A DNA stretch of 64,000 bases from an uncultured SAR116 cluster alpha proteobacterium (GCA_902625725.1 CACOCY010000001.1:124001-188000), one strand, 5' to 3'. Positions 53,668-63,442 are shown, counted from the stretch's first letter. A program made the numbers and translations. The notes: a model not told the origin generated them from the sequence alone.

Positions 53668-53736
53668 ATGACCGAGAAAAATTCAAAGATAAAATCAACC
53701 GTTTTTGCAAAAATCGTTACCGTAGGAGAACATTAA
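53668..53736 (+). CDS. 22-codon upstream ORF overlapping the ParA start
   Basis: ATG 53668 to TAA 53736 encodes a basic 22-residue peptide (MTEKNSKIKSTVFAKIVTVG plus two residues). Its TAA overlaps the ParA ATG by one base (TAATG), an arrangement typical of translational coupling. The ribosome site of ParA (GTAGGAG) lies inside this ORF. It may be a leader that tunes ParA expression or a chance reading frame. Confidence 0.3.
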   Translation: MTEKNSKIKSTVFAKIVTVGEH

Positions 53737-54455
53737 TGGGGTGCGCGATAATGGTGGCAAATATGAAGGGTGGAGTTGGTAAAAGTACGTTGACTTGTTA
53801 CCTAGCGGACTATTTTAGGCAGCATCAAAAAAGACGAAACCTCTCTCTTATCGACACCGATGTGCAAGGTAGTACCTTTGAAATGCTCCAGGCAGATGGC
53901 GGATTTGATAATTTACGACACTTACCTATTGGAGATAGGTATGACGCCGTAAATGTTGTGACGGTAGATACAATAGTAAGAAATCATTTGAGCGCGGCCA
54001 AAGACTTGTTATTGATTGATACATGTGCAGGCAAACCAGACACCATTTGTCAAATTGCAATGATGTGTCATTGTTTATTAGTACCTGTGTCTATAAATTG
54101 GGGCGATATTCGTCCTACAAGAGATTTCATTGAGGAAATTCAAGATCGTAAAGACTCATCCCGAGCGGTCACTCCACATATAATTGTGGTTCCAAATCGT
54201 ATTCCATATCAACAAAGAGATTATAGCCGCTTAAAAGAAGCATTAAGCGAATTGGACGTTGTAATTGCTCCTGGGTTATCCGATTTATCTATAGTTAGAC
54301 ATCAAACCGAAAAATTTTCTGGTATGGAGCCCACCAAGGGAACGCGTTTTTATGAAGAAATTATTCATTTTGGTAATTTTATCGCAGAATATATTCTGGG
54401 TGGTAAACTTGACTCAATCTATGCAAATAATAATGTAATAGAACTTAGAAGATAA
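53736..54455 (+). CDS. ParA family ATPase (orphan)
   Basis: The 239-residue MinD/ParA-type ATPase has the deviant Walker A KGGVGKST (Lys11 to Thr18), LIDTDVQGST (Walker A', about 37-46) and LLIDTCAGKPDT (Walker B-like, about 89-100). Chromosomal ParA/MipZ members drive positioning of DNA, the divisome or protein cargo with a partner. No parB, mipZ-like partner or parS-type repeats are visible near the gene, so its cargo is unknown; the upstream membrane-anchored protein is a possible partner. The start ATG follows GTAGGAGAACATT. Confidence 0.85.
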   Translation: MGCAIMVANMKGGVGKSTLTCYLADYFRQHQKRRNLSLIDTDVQGSTFEMLQADGGFDNLRHLPIGDRYDAVNVVTVDTIVRNHLSAAKDLLLIDTCAGKPDTICQIAMMCHCLLVPVSINWGDIRPTRDFIEEIQDRKDSSRAVTPHIIVVPNRIPYQQRDYSRLKEALSELDVVIAPGLSDLSIVRHQTEKFSGMEPTKGTRFYEEIIHFGNFIAEYILGGKLDSIYANNNVIELRR

Positions 54456-54532
54456 TCTTTTACAAAATTGGTTTTTGTTTACATCTCTAAAAAATAATAG
54501 AGTTTAAGTTTGTAAATAAATTCGGTTCTATC

Positions 54533-55909
54533 ATGAAACCTGTTGCATTCCATGAAAAATTAGGTGACGAACATTTTGTTAGAGTTGAGGCCGCAAAGTT
54601 CGATAATTTGATTCAAAGGTATAGAAACCAGGATGCCGCTAAAACAGTATCTCTGGATTTATTGAGTGATGAAGAGTGGAAGTCATATTTTGGTTCGTTT
54701 ATTCCATTCCCCAATAGTTTTAAGTTACCATTAGCACTTTGCTACCATGGCCATCAATTTGGCAGTTATAATCCCTACATTGGCGATGGAAGGGGATTTC
54801 TATACGCTCAATTAATTGAAAACCACACTAATAGACTTCTTGATTTAGGAACAAAAGGAACTGGAAAAACTCCTTTTTCGAGAAACGGAGATGGTAGGCT
54901 TACGCTTAAAGGTGCTTTCAGAGAAGTGTTAGCTAGTGAATATCTAAACGCATTAGGTGTAAATACTTGCAAAATTCTAAGTATATTTGAGACTGGTGAG
55001 CAATTAATACGTCAAGATGAGCCATCTCCCACTCGGTCCGCTGTTTTAGTGAGATTGTCGCATAGCCATATAAGGATAGGAAGCTTTCAAAGATTAGCAT
55101 ACTTAGAGCAGAGTGACGAAATCTTAAAGCTCTTAAAATATGTAATAATGAATTATTATCCTAATATTAGGCATGATGTTTCACAAGAAGTGTTGGTAAA
55201 GACGTTTTTAAAATCTTTCATAAATCGCGTTGCTGAAATGGTTGCCGGATGGATGTCCAGTGGTTTTGTCCATGGTGTCTTAAATACAGATAATTTTAAT
55301 GTAACGGGGGAGTCTTTCGATTATGGACCATGGCGTTTCCTCACGGAAATGGATTTTGACTTTACAGCAGCCTATTTTGATCAAGAGGGAAGATATGCAT
55401 ATGGCAATCAACCGGAGGCTTCATTATGGGCTTTGAGTAGATTGGCAGATTGCTTTACAGATTTTGTTTCTCAAGAGGTGTTAGAAGAGGAGTTAAAAAA
55501 ATTCTACCCTAGTATGGAAGTGGCTTTATGTAAAAGGCTTTGCTGGCGACTTGGGATATTGCCGCCTAAGGACATCAAACAGAATGTTTTCCTCTCATTA
55601 TTCTTCAGCTCTACTTCTAAAAGCAAGATAAAGTTGGACTATCTTTTTCACAAATTTTATGCAGGATTTGACCCAGAAATAATACGTAATGAGGACGAAG
55701 AGGTTCGTCCATTTCTAAAAATGTTAAGTGTTCAAACAGCGCGCCAGCAAAATCGCCCCAAATATTTTACTCAACTAATAAATTGTGGATTACCACTAAA
55801 TGAAGTAGAACATATTTGGCACTGCATATCAGAGAGAGACGATTGGTCAAAATTTGAGCAAAAAATAAAAAATATCGAAAGATATGCGAAAGCTCTTCGC
55901 ATGGATTAA
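54533..55909 (+). CDS. selO: Protein adenylyltransferase SelO
   Basis: The 458-residue pseudokinase-fold protein of the SelO/YdiU family AMPylates Ser, Thr or Tyr of redox proteins. Landmarks are LALCYHGHQFGSYNPYIGDGRG (about 64-85), LGTKGTGKTPFSRNGDGRLTLKGAFREVL (about 103-131, nucleotide site with Lys and Arg), RSAVLVRLSHSHIRIGSFQR and GFVHGVLNTDNFNVTGESFDYGPW (catalytic Asn/Asp). Length agrees with alphaproteobacterial homologues. It has its own ATG with a weak ribosome site, 77 bases after ParA. Confidence 0.93.
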   Translation: MKPVAFHEKLGDEHFVRVEAAKFDNLIQRYRNQDAAKTVSLDLLSDEEWKSYFGSFIPFPNSFKLPLALCYHGHQFGSYNPYIGDGRGFLYAQLIENHTNRLLDLGTKGTGKTPFSRNGDGRLTLKGAFREVLASEYLNALGVNTCKILSIFETGEQLIRQDEPSPTRSAVLVRLSHSHIRIGSFQRLAYLEQSDEILKLLKYVIMNYYPNIRHDVSQEVLVKTFLKSFINRVAEMVAGWMSSGFVHGVLNTDNFNVTGESFDYGPWRFLTEMDFDFTAAYFDQEGRYAYGNQPEASLWALSRLADCFTDFVSQEVLEEELKKFYPSMEVALCKRLCWRLGILPPKDIKQNVFLSLFFSSTSKSKIKLDYLFHKFYAGFDPEIIRNEDEEVRPFLKMLSVQTARQQNRPKYFTQLINCGLPLNEVEHIWHCISERDDWSKFEQKIKNIERYAKALRMD

Positions 55910-55945
55910 TAAAAAGTTTTTGTGGCTAATTAAAATCAAAATATC

Positions 55946-56413
55946 TTAAAATATACTGGCGTCTAACCCCCTACTAAAAACGGGTCTCAAGATAAAATTA
56001 CTTTCCATCCTTAAAACATGCGGGAGTGCAGATAAATGAGATGAATGTATATTTCCAAAATCGGTTACATCTTTGGCAGCAATTCTTAGTAAATAATCTT
56101 CTTGGCCCGCAATAAGGAAACAAGCAAGTATTTGGGGTATTTTTTTTGCTTCGCTTTCAAATTCTGCCATCATTGCCGTAGACTGACCTTTTAATGTAAT
56201 GCGAACCAGAACGAGTACATCATGACCGAGTTTTGATAAATTATATTCAGCATTATATGATTGTATAGTCCCCGTTTTTTCCAGTGAAGTCACTCTGCGA
56301 AGACACGCAGATGGAGACAAACCAACTTTTTTGGCTAAATCAAAGTTAGTTATTCTTGCATCTTCCTGAAGAGCACAAAGAATTAATTTATCCTTTTTGT
56401 CGAGTTTACTCAT
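55946..56413 (-). CDS. Lrp/AsnC family transcriptional regulator
   Basis: The 155-residue protein has an N-terminal helix-turn-helix (about 5-60; LCALQEDARITNFDLAKKVGLSPSACLRRV) and a C-terminal RAM (ligand-binding ferredoxin-like) domain ending in VFSRGLDASIF. It is the Lrp/AsnC layout, oligomeric and amino-acid responsive. It is convergent with selO and upstream of the tRNA-Ala region. Its target is unknown, but self-regulation is usual. The start ATG is 56413. Confidence 0.93.
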   Translation of the reverse strand: MSKLDKKDKLILCALQEDARITNFDLAKKVGLSPSACLRRVTSLEKTGTIQSYNAEYNLSKLGHDVLVLVRITLKGQSTAMMAEFESEAKKIPQILACFLIAGQEDYLLRIAAKDVTDFGNIHSSHLSALPHVLRMESNFILRPVFSRGLDASIF

Positions 56414-56731
56414 TCTTTTTTCTTCAATTGGTTTTTTTTAAAATATATATGATAATTATTATAAAATATTCATTTTTTAATTTAATTTACGAAATTGTAT
56501 GTTCCTCGAAAAGAATAAAATTTTTTTAAATATTTTTTTGAGATGACCGCATGTCGGAAATAGACATTTTGCTGAGTAATCGACTGTAACATTAGGTTAA
56601 TTTAATTCACATTATAATATTTAAAATTTTTTTGTTCTTAAGAAAACAATTTAGACTTGACCTGAATTACTCTATCAATCATAAACGCAACAATTTATAC
56701 TTTTAAACTTTACTGTTTTGCACGTTTTTTT
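56414..56731. other. 318-base AT-rich gap carrying the tRNA-Ala promoter
   Basis: The gap holds a promoter candidate for the tRNA: TTGACC (56657-56662), 17 bases, CATAAA (56680-56685). The rest is AT-rich with no gene-like ORF and could include regulatory sites for the divergent Lrp/AsnC gene. Confidence 0.5.
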
Positions 56732-56807
56732 GGGGCCATAGCTCAGCTGGGAGAGCGCCTGCTTTGCAAGCAGGAGGTCGTCGGTTCGATCCCGTCTGGC
56801 TCCACCA
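56732..56807 (+). tRNA. tRNA-Ala, anticodon TGC
   Basis: The acceptor GGGGCCA pairs with TGGCTCC (one G-T pair), the D-arm is AGCTCAGCTGGGAGAGC, the anticodon stem CTGCT/AGCAG closes TTTGCAA (anticodon TGC), and the T-arm is TCGGTTCGATCCCGT. CCA is encoded. Size 76 bases. No rRNA genes flank it. Confidence 0.97.
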
Positions 56808-56887
56808 TCTTTAACGCTGTTCTTATTATGATTTGTGAAGACTGCATATTTTAGTAAAATTTGAGATGTAATCCGAAGGAGAATGAA

Positions 56888-57073
56888 ATGGCGGTCCCAA
56901 AAAGTAAAATTACAAGGTCAAAGAGAAATATGCGCAGAGCACATGATTCAATTAAATTTGATTCCTACATTGAAGATAAAGTCACAGGTGAACTTCATCG
57001 CCCACATCATATAGATTTGAAAACTGGTATGTATCGTGGCCGTCAGGTATTGGAACCTAAAGACTCAATTTAA
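56888..57073 (+). CDS. rpmF: 50S ribosomal protein L32
   Basis: The 61-residue protein matches bL32: [20 protein letters not shown] opening and basic body, then [21 protein letters not shown]. It lacks the zinc-binding Cys set of some bL32 proteins, as usual in Alphaproteobacteria. The start ATG 56888 follows AAGGAGAATGAA; an upstream in-frame ATG is not the start. It is 81 bases after tRNA-Ala; plsX, the usual neighbour, is not here. Confidence 0.96.
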   Translation: MAVPKSKITRSKRNMRRAHDSIKFDSYIEDKVTGELHRPHHIDLKTGMYRGRQVLEPKDSI

Positions 57074-57118
57074 ACTTCTGAAACGCTGAAATTTAGCAAC
57101 CCAACAGGTTTATATTTT

Positions 57119-57466
57119 ATGACTAATACGAAAGCACCAATAACTCCTGAACCAATATTTAGCATTGGCGATATAGTTAAACACAGGCTTTATCCTTTCA
57201 GGGGGGTAATCGTTGACGTTGACCCCGAATTCGATAATACCGACGAGTGGTATGACGCAATACCTGAAGAAGTGAGACCAAAAAAGGAGCAACCTTTTTA
57301 TCATTTGTTGGCAGAAAATTCCGATAGTTTCTACGCTGCTTATGTTAGCCAACAAAATCTATTAACTGACAAGGAAAACGGTCCGATAAGTCATCCAGAT
57401 GTTGATGACGTTTTTGATGGTATTGCTGATGGTAAATATACACTGAAGCGTAAAGCGTTCAATTGA
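57119..57466 (+). CDS. hspQ: Heat shock protein HspQ
   Basis: The 115-residue HspQ/YccV family protein has FSIGDIVKHRLYPFRGVIVDVDPEF (about 14-38), then DEWYDAIPEEVRPKKEQPFYHLL and AAYVSQQNLL. HspQ binds hemimethylated DNA and enhances Lon-dependent proteolysis in enterobacteria. It is 45 bases after rpmF in the same direction. Confidence 0.92.
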   Translation: MTNTKAPITPEPIFSIGDIVKHRLYPFRGVIVDVDPEFDNTDEWYDAIPEEVRPKKEQPFYHLLAENSDSFYAAYVSQQNLLTDKENGPISHPDVDDVFDGIADGKYTLKRKAFN

Positions 57467-57961
57467 CAATATGTTTAAGCTTTACAAACTAGTTACTTAT
57501 TTTCATTTATTCATTAGTTCGTTGTCTTTTTCATAATGATGATTGCTCGAAAAAAAGATGAATGGGCGGTCTCTCTCTTTGGTTTTGTTAAAGCCTATCG
57601 TATTAGATGATTTTCTATTTTGGGCATGACTATGAATAAACGATGGGTAAAGCAGAAAAAATTTCTGCCTTGTGTTGTTTTTATTAATGATGCTAATTTT
57701 TAACATCAGAAAAAGTTTCAAATTAAAACGTAATTATAATATAATTGCGCTATTTTTCTGAAAACAAGTGCAGGTCAAAATACCCATGTTCAGGCAATAA
57801 TTGGGAATATGGTTATGTTATGATTTTTTCTATAATAGTGGTAATATCACTTGAAATTTCGCGTGATAAGGCCATTTTATATATGAGAGAGTATTTATCA
57901 AATCACTGTTATGATGGTTTTTTAGTATACAATTCAAATAACGAGGGTGAGATTAAAATAA
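57467..57961. other. 495-base gap upstream of the suf operon
   Basis: AT-rich sequence between hspQ and sufB. A TATAAT box is at 57735-57740, but I found no well-matched -35 for it. No rirA, iscR or other Rrf2-type gene lies in the gap. Short open frames on both strands (57503-57721 and 57745-57978) have no protein-like composition. It probably holds the suf promoter and operator. Confidence 0.5.
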
Positions 57962-59413
57962 ATGGTTGCTACCGTTGAAACAATAAGTGCTGTTGAAGAA
58001 GCTACAGGAAAATATAAATACGGGTTTGTAACTGACATTGAGTCCGAAAAAGCACCAAAAGGGCTTAATGAAGATATAATACGATTTATATCTGGTAAGA
58101 AAAATGAACCAGAATGGATGTTAAACTGGAGGCTTAAAGCTTACCGCCATTGGCTTAAAATGCCCGAGCCTAATTGGTCGAAGCTGTCCATAGCGCCGAT
58201 AGACTACAATGATATATATTATTACTCAGCACCAAAAGCAGCAGAAAAATTAGATTCATTAGATGAGGTAGATCCGGAATTACTTGCAACATACGAAAAA
58301 CTTGGTATTCCACTTAACGAGCAGAAAATGTTATCGGGTGTCGCTGTAGATGCAGTTTTCGATTCCGTATCTGTAGCGACAACCTTTAGAGAAGAATTGA
58401 GCAAGGTAGGAGTAATATTTTGTCCTATATCAGAAGCTATTCAGAAATATCCTGAACTTGTTAGAAAATATCTTAGTTCTGTAGTTCCGGTATCAGATAA
58501 TTACTTTTCCGCGCTTAATAGTGCAGTATTTACCGACGGCTCATTTGTTTATGTTCCAAAAAATGTCAAGTGCCCGATGGAACTATCCACCTATTTTAGA
58601 ATAAATGAGCAAAAAACAGGCCAGTTTGAACGTACTTTAATTGTTGTTGAGGATGGTGGATATGTAAGCTACCTAGAAGGGTGTACTGCGCCCCAAAGAG
58701 ATGAAAATCAGCTTCACGCTGCTGTGGTAGAGCTTGTTGCATTAACAGACTCAGAAATTAAATATTCAACAGTCCAAAACTGGTATCCAGGAGATGAAAC
58801 AGGTAAGGGTGGTATATATAATTTTGTCACAAAAAGAGGCTCGTGTAGAGGAGATAGGTCAAAAATTAGCTGGACACAAGTTGAGACTGGCTCCGCAATC
58901 ACCTGGAAATATCCCTCCTGTGTCCTGAAAGGTAAAAATTCAATTGGGGAATTTTATTCTGTTGCAGTTACAAATGGAGCACAGCAAGCCGACACTGGAA
59001 CTAAGATGATACACCTTGGTGAAGGTAGTAAATCTACTATAATTTCTAAGGGTATTTCAGCTGGTAAATCTCAAAATACTTATCGAGGTCTGGTTGAAAT
59101 AAATAGGGGAGCAGAATCTGCTCGTAATTTTACCCAGTGTGACTCATTATTGGTGGGTCAGACATGTGGTGCCCACACTGTCCCTTATATTGTATCCAGG
59201 AATCCTAGCGGGAAAATTGAGCATGAGGCTACGACTTCTCGAATATCCGAAGAACAACTTTTTTATTGCCTACAGCGCGGAATAACTGAGGAGGATGCAG
59301 TATCTCTTATCGTTAATGGGTTTTGTAAAGAAGTTATGAAAGAACTTCCTATGGAGTTTGCAGTGGAGGCGCAAAAATTGATTGGAATATCTTTAGAGGG
59401 ATCTGTTGGATAG
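57962..59413 (+). CDS. sufB: Fe-S cluster scaffold SufB
   Basis: The 483-residue protein has the full SufB core with the C-terminal beta-helix: [17 protein letters not shown] (about 42-58), [29 protein letters not shown] (about 230-258), and the conserved Cys in [19 protein letters not shown] with [19 protein letters not shown]. SufB assembles clusters with SufC and SufD. The start is ATG 57962. sufC follows 1 base after the stop, beginning a contiguous suf operon. Confidence 0.95.
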   Translation: MVATVETISAVEEATGKYKYGFVTDIESEKAPKGLNEDIIRFISGKKNEPEWMLNWRLKAYRHWLKMPEPNWSKLSIAPIDYNDIYYYSAPKAAEKLDSLDEVDPELLATYEKLGIPLNEQKMLSGVAVDAVFDSVSVATTFREELSKVGVIFCPISEAIQKYPELVRKYLSSVVPVSDNYFSALNSAVFTDGSFVYVPKNVKCPMELSTYFRINEQKTGQFERTLIVVEDGGYVSYLEGCTAPQRDENQLHAAVVELVALTDSEIKYSTVQNWYPGDETGKGGIYNFVTKRGSCRGDRSKISWTQVETGSAITWKYPSCVLKGKNSIGEFYSVAVTNGAQQADTGTKMIHLGEGSKSTIISKGISAGKSQNTYRGLVEINRGAESARNFTQCDSLLVGQTCGAHTVPYIVSRNPSGKIEHEATTSRISEEQLFYCLQRGITEEDAVSLIVNGFCKEVMKELPMEFAVEAQKLIGISLEGSVG

Positions 59414-59414
59414 T

Positions 59415-60167
59415 ATGTCTATATTAGAAATAAATGAGTTAACAGCCACAGTTGACGGTAACGAAATACTTCATGGGATAAATTTAAAAATTAACAAGGG
59501 TGAAGTGCATGCTATTATGGGTCCAAATGGATCAGGTAAAAGTACCCTCTCATACGTGTTGTCTGGCAGAACAGGCTATGAAATTACTGGTGGTGATATA
59601 TCCCTAAACGGTAAATCAATAATAGATGATGAGGCTGATGATCGCGCACGTGCTGGATTATTTCTAGCCTTTCAATATCCAGTTGAGTTACCAGGCGTGT
59701 CTGGAATGTCGTTTCTCCGGGCCTCTTTTAATGCTCGTCTTCGCGAAAATGGAGAGGAAGAGGTTGACCACCTCGATTTTGTCAAAATTGTAAGAGCTGA
59801 AGCCAAAAAGCTTGGAATTTCTGATGAGATGCTTAAGAGACCTGTAAACGTGGGATTTTCAGGAGGGGAAAAAAAGCGGTATGAAATTTTGCAAATGGCT
59901 TTGCTTAAACCCTCTATGGCAATACTTGATGAAACAGACTCAGGTCTTGATGTTGACGCTTTAAAAATCGTATCCGAAGGTGTAAACTTGCTGCGCCATC
60001 CCGAGCGTTCCATGCTTGTAATCACACATTACCAACGACTGTTATCTCACATTGTTCCAGATAAAGTGCATATTTTGTCTGGCGGACGGATTGTTAAATC
60101 GGGAGATAAATCACTCGCATTAGAAGTAGAAGAAAACGGATATGCGGGAATTGACGATGCTGCCTGA
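59415..60167 (+). CDS. sufC: Fe-S assembly ATPase SufC
   Basis: The 250-residue ABC ATPase has Walker A GPNGSGKSTLSYVLSG (about 34-49), FSGGEKKRYEILQMAL and Walker B LDETDSGLDVDALKIV with the SufC-typical Glu-Thr-Asp. It binds SufB and SufD and drives cluster assembly. The start is ATG 59415 (MSILEINELT), 1 base after sufB. Its 3' end overlaps sufD. Confidence 0.95.
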   Translation: MSILEINELTATVDGNEILHGINLKINKGEVHAIMGPNGSGKSTLSYVLSGRTGYEITGGDISLNGKSIIDDEADDRARAGLFLAFQYPVELPGVSGMSFLRASFNARLRENGEEEVDHLDFVKIVRAEAKKLGISDEMLKRPVNVGFSGGEKKRYEILQMALLKPSMAILDETDSGLDVDALKIVSEGVNLLRHPERSMLVITHYQRLLSHIVPDKVHILSGGRIVKSGDKSLALEVEENGYAGIDDAA

Positions 60168-61398
60168 GTTTGACAATTTTGAAGTGAAAAATCGTTGGCA
60201 GAAGGTGCATATAGATCGCTTTCTGAAATCAGGTTGGCCCTCCTCAAAAAATGAAGAATGGAAATTTACCTCACTTCATCACCTTGTTCACAAGCCTTTT
60301 AAAATTGGATTAAACTTAAATGGAATTGTTGAGAGTAAATCAGCACCGTCTATTAAAGGCGCTAATCAACTTATTTTTAGGAACGGAATATTGGATTCGC
60401 AGTTGTCAGAGGTTGATAGTGATGATTTAGTAATAAACAACTTACTAGATAATCCCTCAGCATCAGTTTTTCTAAATCAGACGAAACTCAAACAGCACCC
60501 TGTATATAATCTTACTTTAGGTGCGATGCGGTCTGCTACGGTAATTGATATTGATAATGCATCCTCAAAACAAACCCCTTTGATTGAGTTGTTTTTTACA
60601 GGTGGATTAATAAAACAGTCATCTCATCCAGTAGTAATTGTAAGACTTGCAAAGAATTCCAAGGTCAATATTTTAGAGACGCATTCAAGTTACAATGGAT
60701 TATCAGCGCCTATTATTTTTATCGAACTTGGTGAAGGTTCAGTTTGTAATCATGTTAAATGTCAGGTTGCTGACTTAGATAGCATTCAACTCGGCTTAAC
60801 ATTGATCAACCAAGAAAAAGACTCTGATTATCGTAATTTCACATTGTCTAGCGGTGGCTGCATATCTCGCTCGGAGCTGCATTTAAATTTAAATGGGGAG
60901 GAAGCAATTTGTCATCTCTCGGCTATCTACCTCGGATGTAAACAACAGCACATGGATGTCACTTCAAGATTATATCACAATGTTGCTAACTGTAAATCCG
61001 AACAAATTATTAGAGGTGTTTTAGATGATAGAGCAAGAGGCATTTTCCAGGGTAAAATCAGGGTAGCTCCCGAAGCACAAAAGACAGATGGACAACAAAT
61101 GACACGAGCGCTACTACTCTCTAGAGAAACTGAAGCAGACACAAAACCTGAACTAGAAATATTTGCTGATGATGTTATATGTACCCACGGTGCCACGGTA
61201 GGTGAGCTTGATGAAAATCAATTATTCTACCTAGTGAGCCGTGGAATTCCGTTAATAAAAGCAAGAGCCATGCTAATTGAGGCTTTTCTGATAGACACTT
61301 TATCGCAAATCAGGGCACCTGAGCTTAAAAAACAAGCTGAATATTACATTCAAGATTGGGTTTCAAAATCAACGAAATTGTCATCTTCAACGGGTTGA
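60157..61398 (+). CDS. sufD: Fe-S assembly protein SufD
   Basis: The 413-residue protein, with the beta-helix in common with SufB, shows SGWPSSKNEEWKFTSLHHL at the N-terminus (SufD-type) and the C-terminal signature IICTHGATVGELDENQLFYLVSRGIPLIKARAMLIEAF. It begins at ATG 60157 inside the end of sufC, an 11-base overlap. It is the third subunit of the SufBCD complex. Confidence 0.94.
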   Translation: MLPEFDNFEVKNRWQKVHIDRFLKSGWPSSKNEEWKFTSLHHLVHKPFKIGLNLNGIVESKSAPSIKGANQLIFRNGILDSQLSEVDSDDLVINNLLDNPSASVFLNQTKLKQHPVYNLTLGAMRSATVIDIDNASSKQTPLIELFFTGGLIKQSSHPVVIVRLAKNSKVNILETHSSYNGLSAPIIFIELGEGSVCNHVKCQVADLDSIQLGLTLINQEKDSDYRNFTLSSGGCISRSELHLNLNGEEAICHLSAIYLGCKQQHMDVTSRLYHNVANCKSEQIIRGVLDDRARGIFQGKIRVAPEAQKTDGQQMTRALLLSRETEADTKPELEIFADDVICTHGATVGELDENQLFYLVSRGIPLIKARAMLIEAFLIDTLSQIRAPELKKQAEYYIQDWVSKSTKLSSSTG

Positions 61399-61410
61399 TG
61401 GTGTTAATAT

Positions 61411-62640
61411 ATGACGTTAAAATTTGATAATAAAAAGATAAGGTCTGAGTTTCCATTTTTATCTCGAGAAATAAATAATAAGCCCATTATTTATCTTGAC
61501 TCTGCCGCATCATCGCAGAAACCGCAGCAAGTGTTAGATAAATTAATGTTAACTTATTCGCAGGGCTACTCAAACATTCATCGTGGATTACACACGCTAT
61601 CCGAAGAAGCAACTGAAGCCTATGAAGAAGTGCGTATAAAAATTTCTCGGTTCATAAATGCTAGTTCTAAAGATGAAATTATTTTTACGAGCGGTGCTAC
61701 AATGTCCATTAATCTCATTGCAAATAGTTATGGGTTGGTTAATCTAAAGTCTGGTGATGAGATAATAATTACAGTTGCAGAACATCATGCAAACATTATT
61801 CCGTGGCAGATATTATGTGAGAGAACCGGTGCAAGAATAGTTGCTGTTCCAGTAGATAGTGATGGGAGCTTCCATTTAAGAGAACTAAAAAAACGAGTGA
61901 CTAAAAACACAAAAATAATATCTGTTCCTCATGTTTCTAATGTGCTAGGAACAATTTTTCCCATAAAAGAAATAAGTGCTATTGCTCATGAGAATAATGC
62001 TATCTGTGTTGTGGATGGGTGTCAGGGAGCTATTCATATGCCTGTTGATATACAAGATATTGATTGTGATTTTTACGTATTTTCTGGGCATAAGCTTTAT
62101 GGACCTAGCGGCATTGGAGTATGTTGGGGTAGGGGTGAGATATTAGCAGCTATGCCTCCATTCCTCGGCGGTGGTGATATGATTGACGATGTGGATATTG
62201 AACACGCAACTTATTCGGATCCCCCTTCACGATTTGAAGCGGGAACACCTCCGATAGCAGAGTGTATAGCATTAGGTTCTGCGGTAGATTTTGTGGAAAA
62301 AATAGGTATGGATAACATTGAAAAGCATGAAAAATCACTATTGTCCTATGGCCATCAAAGATTAGCAAGCGTCAAAGGTTTATCGTTTGTTGGAACTTCT
62401 TCTCTAAAGTCTGGCGTAATATCATTCACACTTAATTCTGCGCATCCTCATGATATATCTACATTAATAGATCAAGACGGCATTGCAATCAGAGCAGGAC
62501 ACCATTGCGCTCAGCCGTTGATGAAGTTTTTAAACCTTACCTCAACTGCAAGAGCCTCTGTTGCAGTTTATAGTGAGCCCGAAGATTTTGACGCACTTGC
62601 TATCTCTCTTGAAAAAGTAAATCGTATATTTGGTGATTGA
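61411..62640 (+). CDS. sufS: Cysteine desulfurase SufS
   Basis: The 409-residue class V PLP enzyme takes sulfur from cysteine. The PLP lysine is Lys228 in SGHKLYGPSGIGV and the active Cys366 in RAGHHCAQPL. The N-terminal IYLDSAASSQKPQQVL and NIHRGLHTLSEEATE are standard. It is 12 bases after sufD; sufT overlaps its end by up to 11 bases. No sufE is seen in the visible operon. Confidence 0.94.
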   Translation: MTLKFDNKKIRSEFPFLSREINNKPIIYLDSAASSQKPQQVLDKLMLTYSQGYSNIHRGLHTLSEEATEAYEEVRIKISRFINASSKDEIIFTSGATMSINLIANSYGLVNLKSGDEIIITVAEHHANIIPWQILCERTGARIVAVPVDSDGSFHLRELKKRVTKNTKIISVPHVSNVLGTIFPIKEISAIAHENNAICVVDGCQGAIHMPVDIQDIDCDFYVFSGHKLYGPSGIGVCWGRGEILAAMPPFLGGGDMIDDVDIEHATYSDPPSRFEAGTPPIAECIALGSAVDFVEKIGMDNIEKHEKSLLSYGHQRLASVKGLSFVGTSSLKSGVISFTLNSAHPHDISTLIDQDGIAIRAGHHCAQPLMKFLNLTSTARASVAVYSEPEDFDALAISLEKVNRIFGD

Positions 62641-63064
62641 ATTGTCTCGTGATAATGAATTTACAAAAATTAATGAACCCACGTTAAAAGATTTTATGCC
62701 TGACGTTTCGAATGGTTTCACGGCTACTGCTGGCTTTGAGTTAAGTAAAAAGGATGTACAACCAGAGGAGTCAAAGATTATTGATGCGTTGATGGAAGTT
62801 AAAGACCCAGAAATACCAGTTAATATATACGATCTAGGACTAATTTATAGCATTGAGATACACAGTGAAGGTAATGTGGATATAACCATGTCTTTAACCG
62901 CACCTGGTTGTCCTGTGGCCGGCGAAATGCCAAAACAGGTAGCACAAAAGGTGGCCTCGGTTGAAGACGTTGGTTTTGTCAAGGTAATGCTTGTATGGGA
63001 CCCACCGTGGAGCCCAGAAAGAATGAGCGAGGATGCAAAGCTAGCGCTGGACTATAGTTTCTGA
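62630..63064 (+). CDS. sufT: SUF system protein SufT (DUF59)
   Basis: The 144-residue protein has a non-conserved N-terminus and a C-terminal MIP18/DUF59 domain with IIDALMEVKDPEIPVNIYDLGLIYSIEI (about 48-75), MSLTAPGCPVAGEMPKQV (with the conserved Cys) and VWDPPWSPERMSEDAK. It assists late Fe-S cluster maturation and is a usual member of suf operons outside enterobacteria. It starts at TTG 62630 or GTG 62633, overlapping the sufS stop (translational coupling). Confidence 0.92.
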   Translation: MVIELSRDNEFTKINEPTLKDFMPDVSNGFTATAGFELSKKDVQPEESKIIDALMEVKDPEIPVNIYDLGLIYSIEIHSEGNVDITMSLTAPGCPVAGEMPKQVAQKVASVEDVGFVKVMLVWDPPWSPERMSEDAKLALDYSF

Positions 63065-63091
63065 TAAGATTCTATTATGAGGTAAAACCAA

Positions 63092-63442
63092 ATGCAATTT
63101 GACAAAGACAAACCTATCCTGACTATTACTGATAGGGCCTCTGAGCGGGTTCAACAAATTTTAAAAAACGCAGACAAATGCGTTCTTGGTTTGAGAGTTG
63201 GAATTAAAACAGCGGGATGCTCTGGTCTGCAGTATACAGTGGAATTTGCCAGTGAGCAAAAAGCATTTGAAGACGTAGTAGATGTGAGTGGAGTTCGCAT
63301 CTTTATTGATCCTGCAGCAGTGATGTTTATAATTGGTTCTGAAATGGATTGGATAGAAGATAAGTTTAGTTCATCTTTTGTTTTCAATAATCCAAATGAA
63401 ACAGCTAAGTGTGGCTGCGGCGAAAGTTTTTCAGTCAGTTAA
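63092..63442 (+). CDS. A-type Fe-S carrier (IscA/SufA/ErpA family)
   Basis: The 116-residue HesB/IscA family protein carries the three cluster-binding cysteines at Cys43 (TAGCSGLQYTVEF), Cys107 and Cys109 (KCGCGESFSV). It carries or transfers Fe-S clusters. Its position after sufT supports SufA function, but the sequence alone does not separate SufA from ErpA. The start ATG follows ATGAGGTAAAACCAA. Its stop overlaps the ATG of the next ABC transporter (TAATG). Confidence 0.92.
   Translation: MQFDKDKPILTITDRASERVQQILKNADKCVLGLRVGIKTAGCSGLQYTVEFASEQKAFEDVVDVSGVRIFIDPAAVMFIIGSEMDWIEDKFSSSFVFNNPNETAKCGCGESFSVS

Noticed and set aside
57503-57978. Short ORFs on both strands before sufB (72 and 77 codons)
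   Set aside because: Composition follows AT-rich spacer, starts lack ribosome sites, one needs a TTG and overlaps the sufB start; no Rrf2-type regulator sequence.
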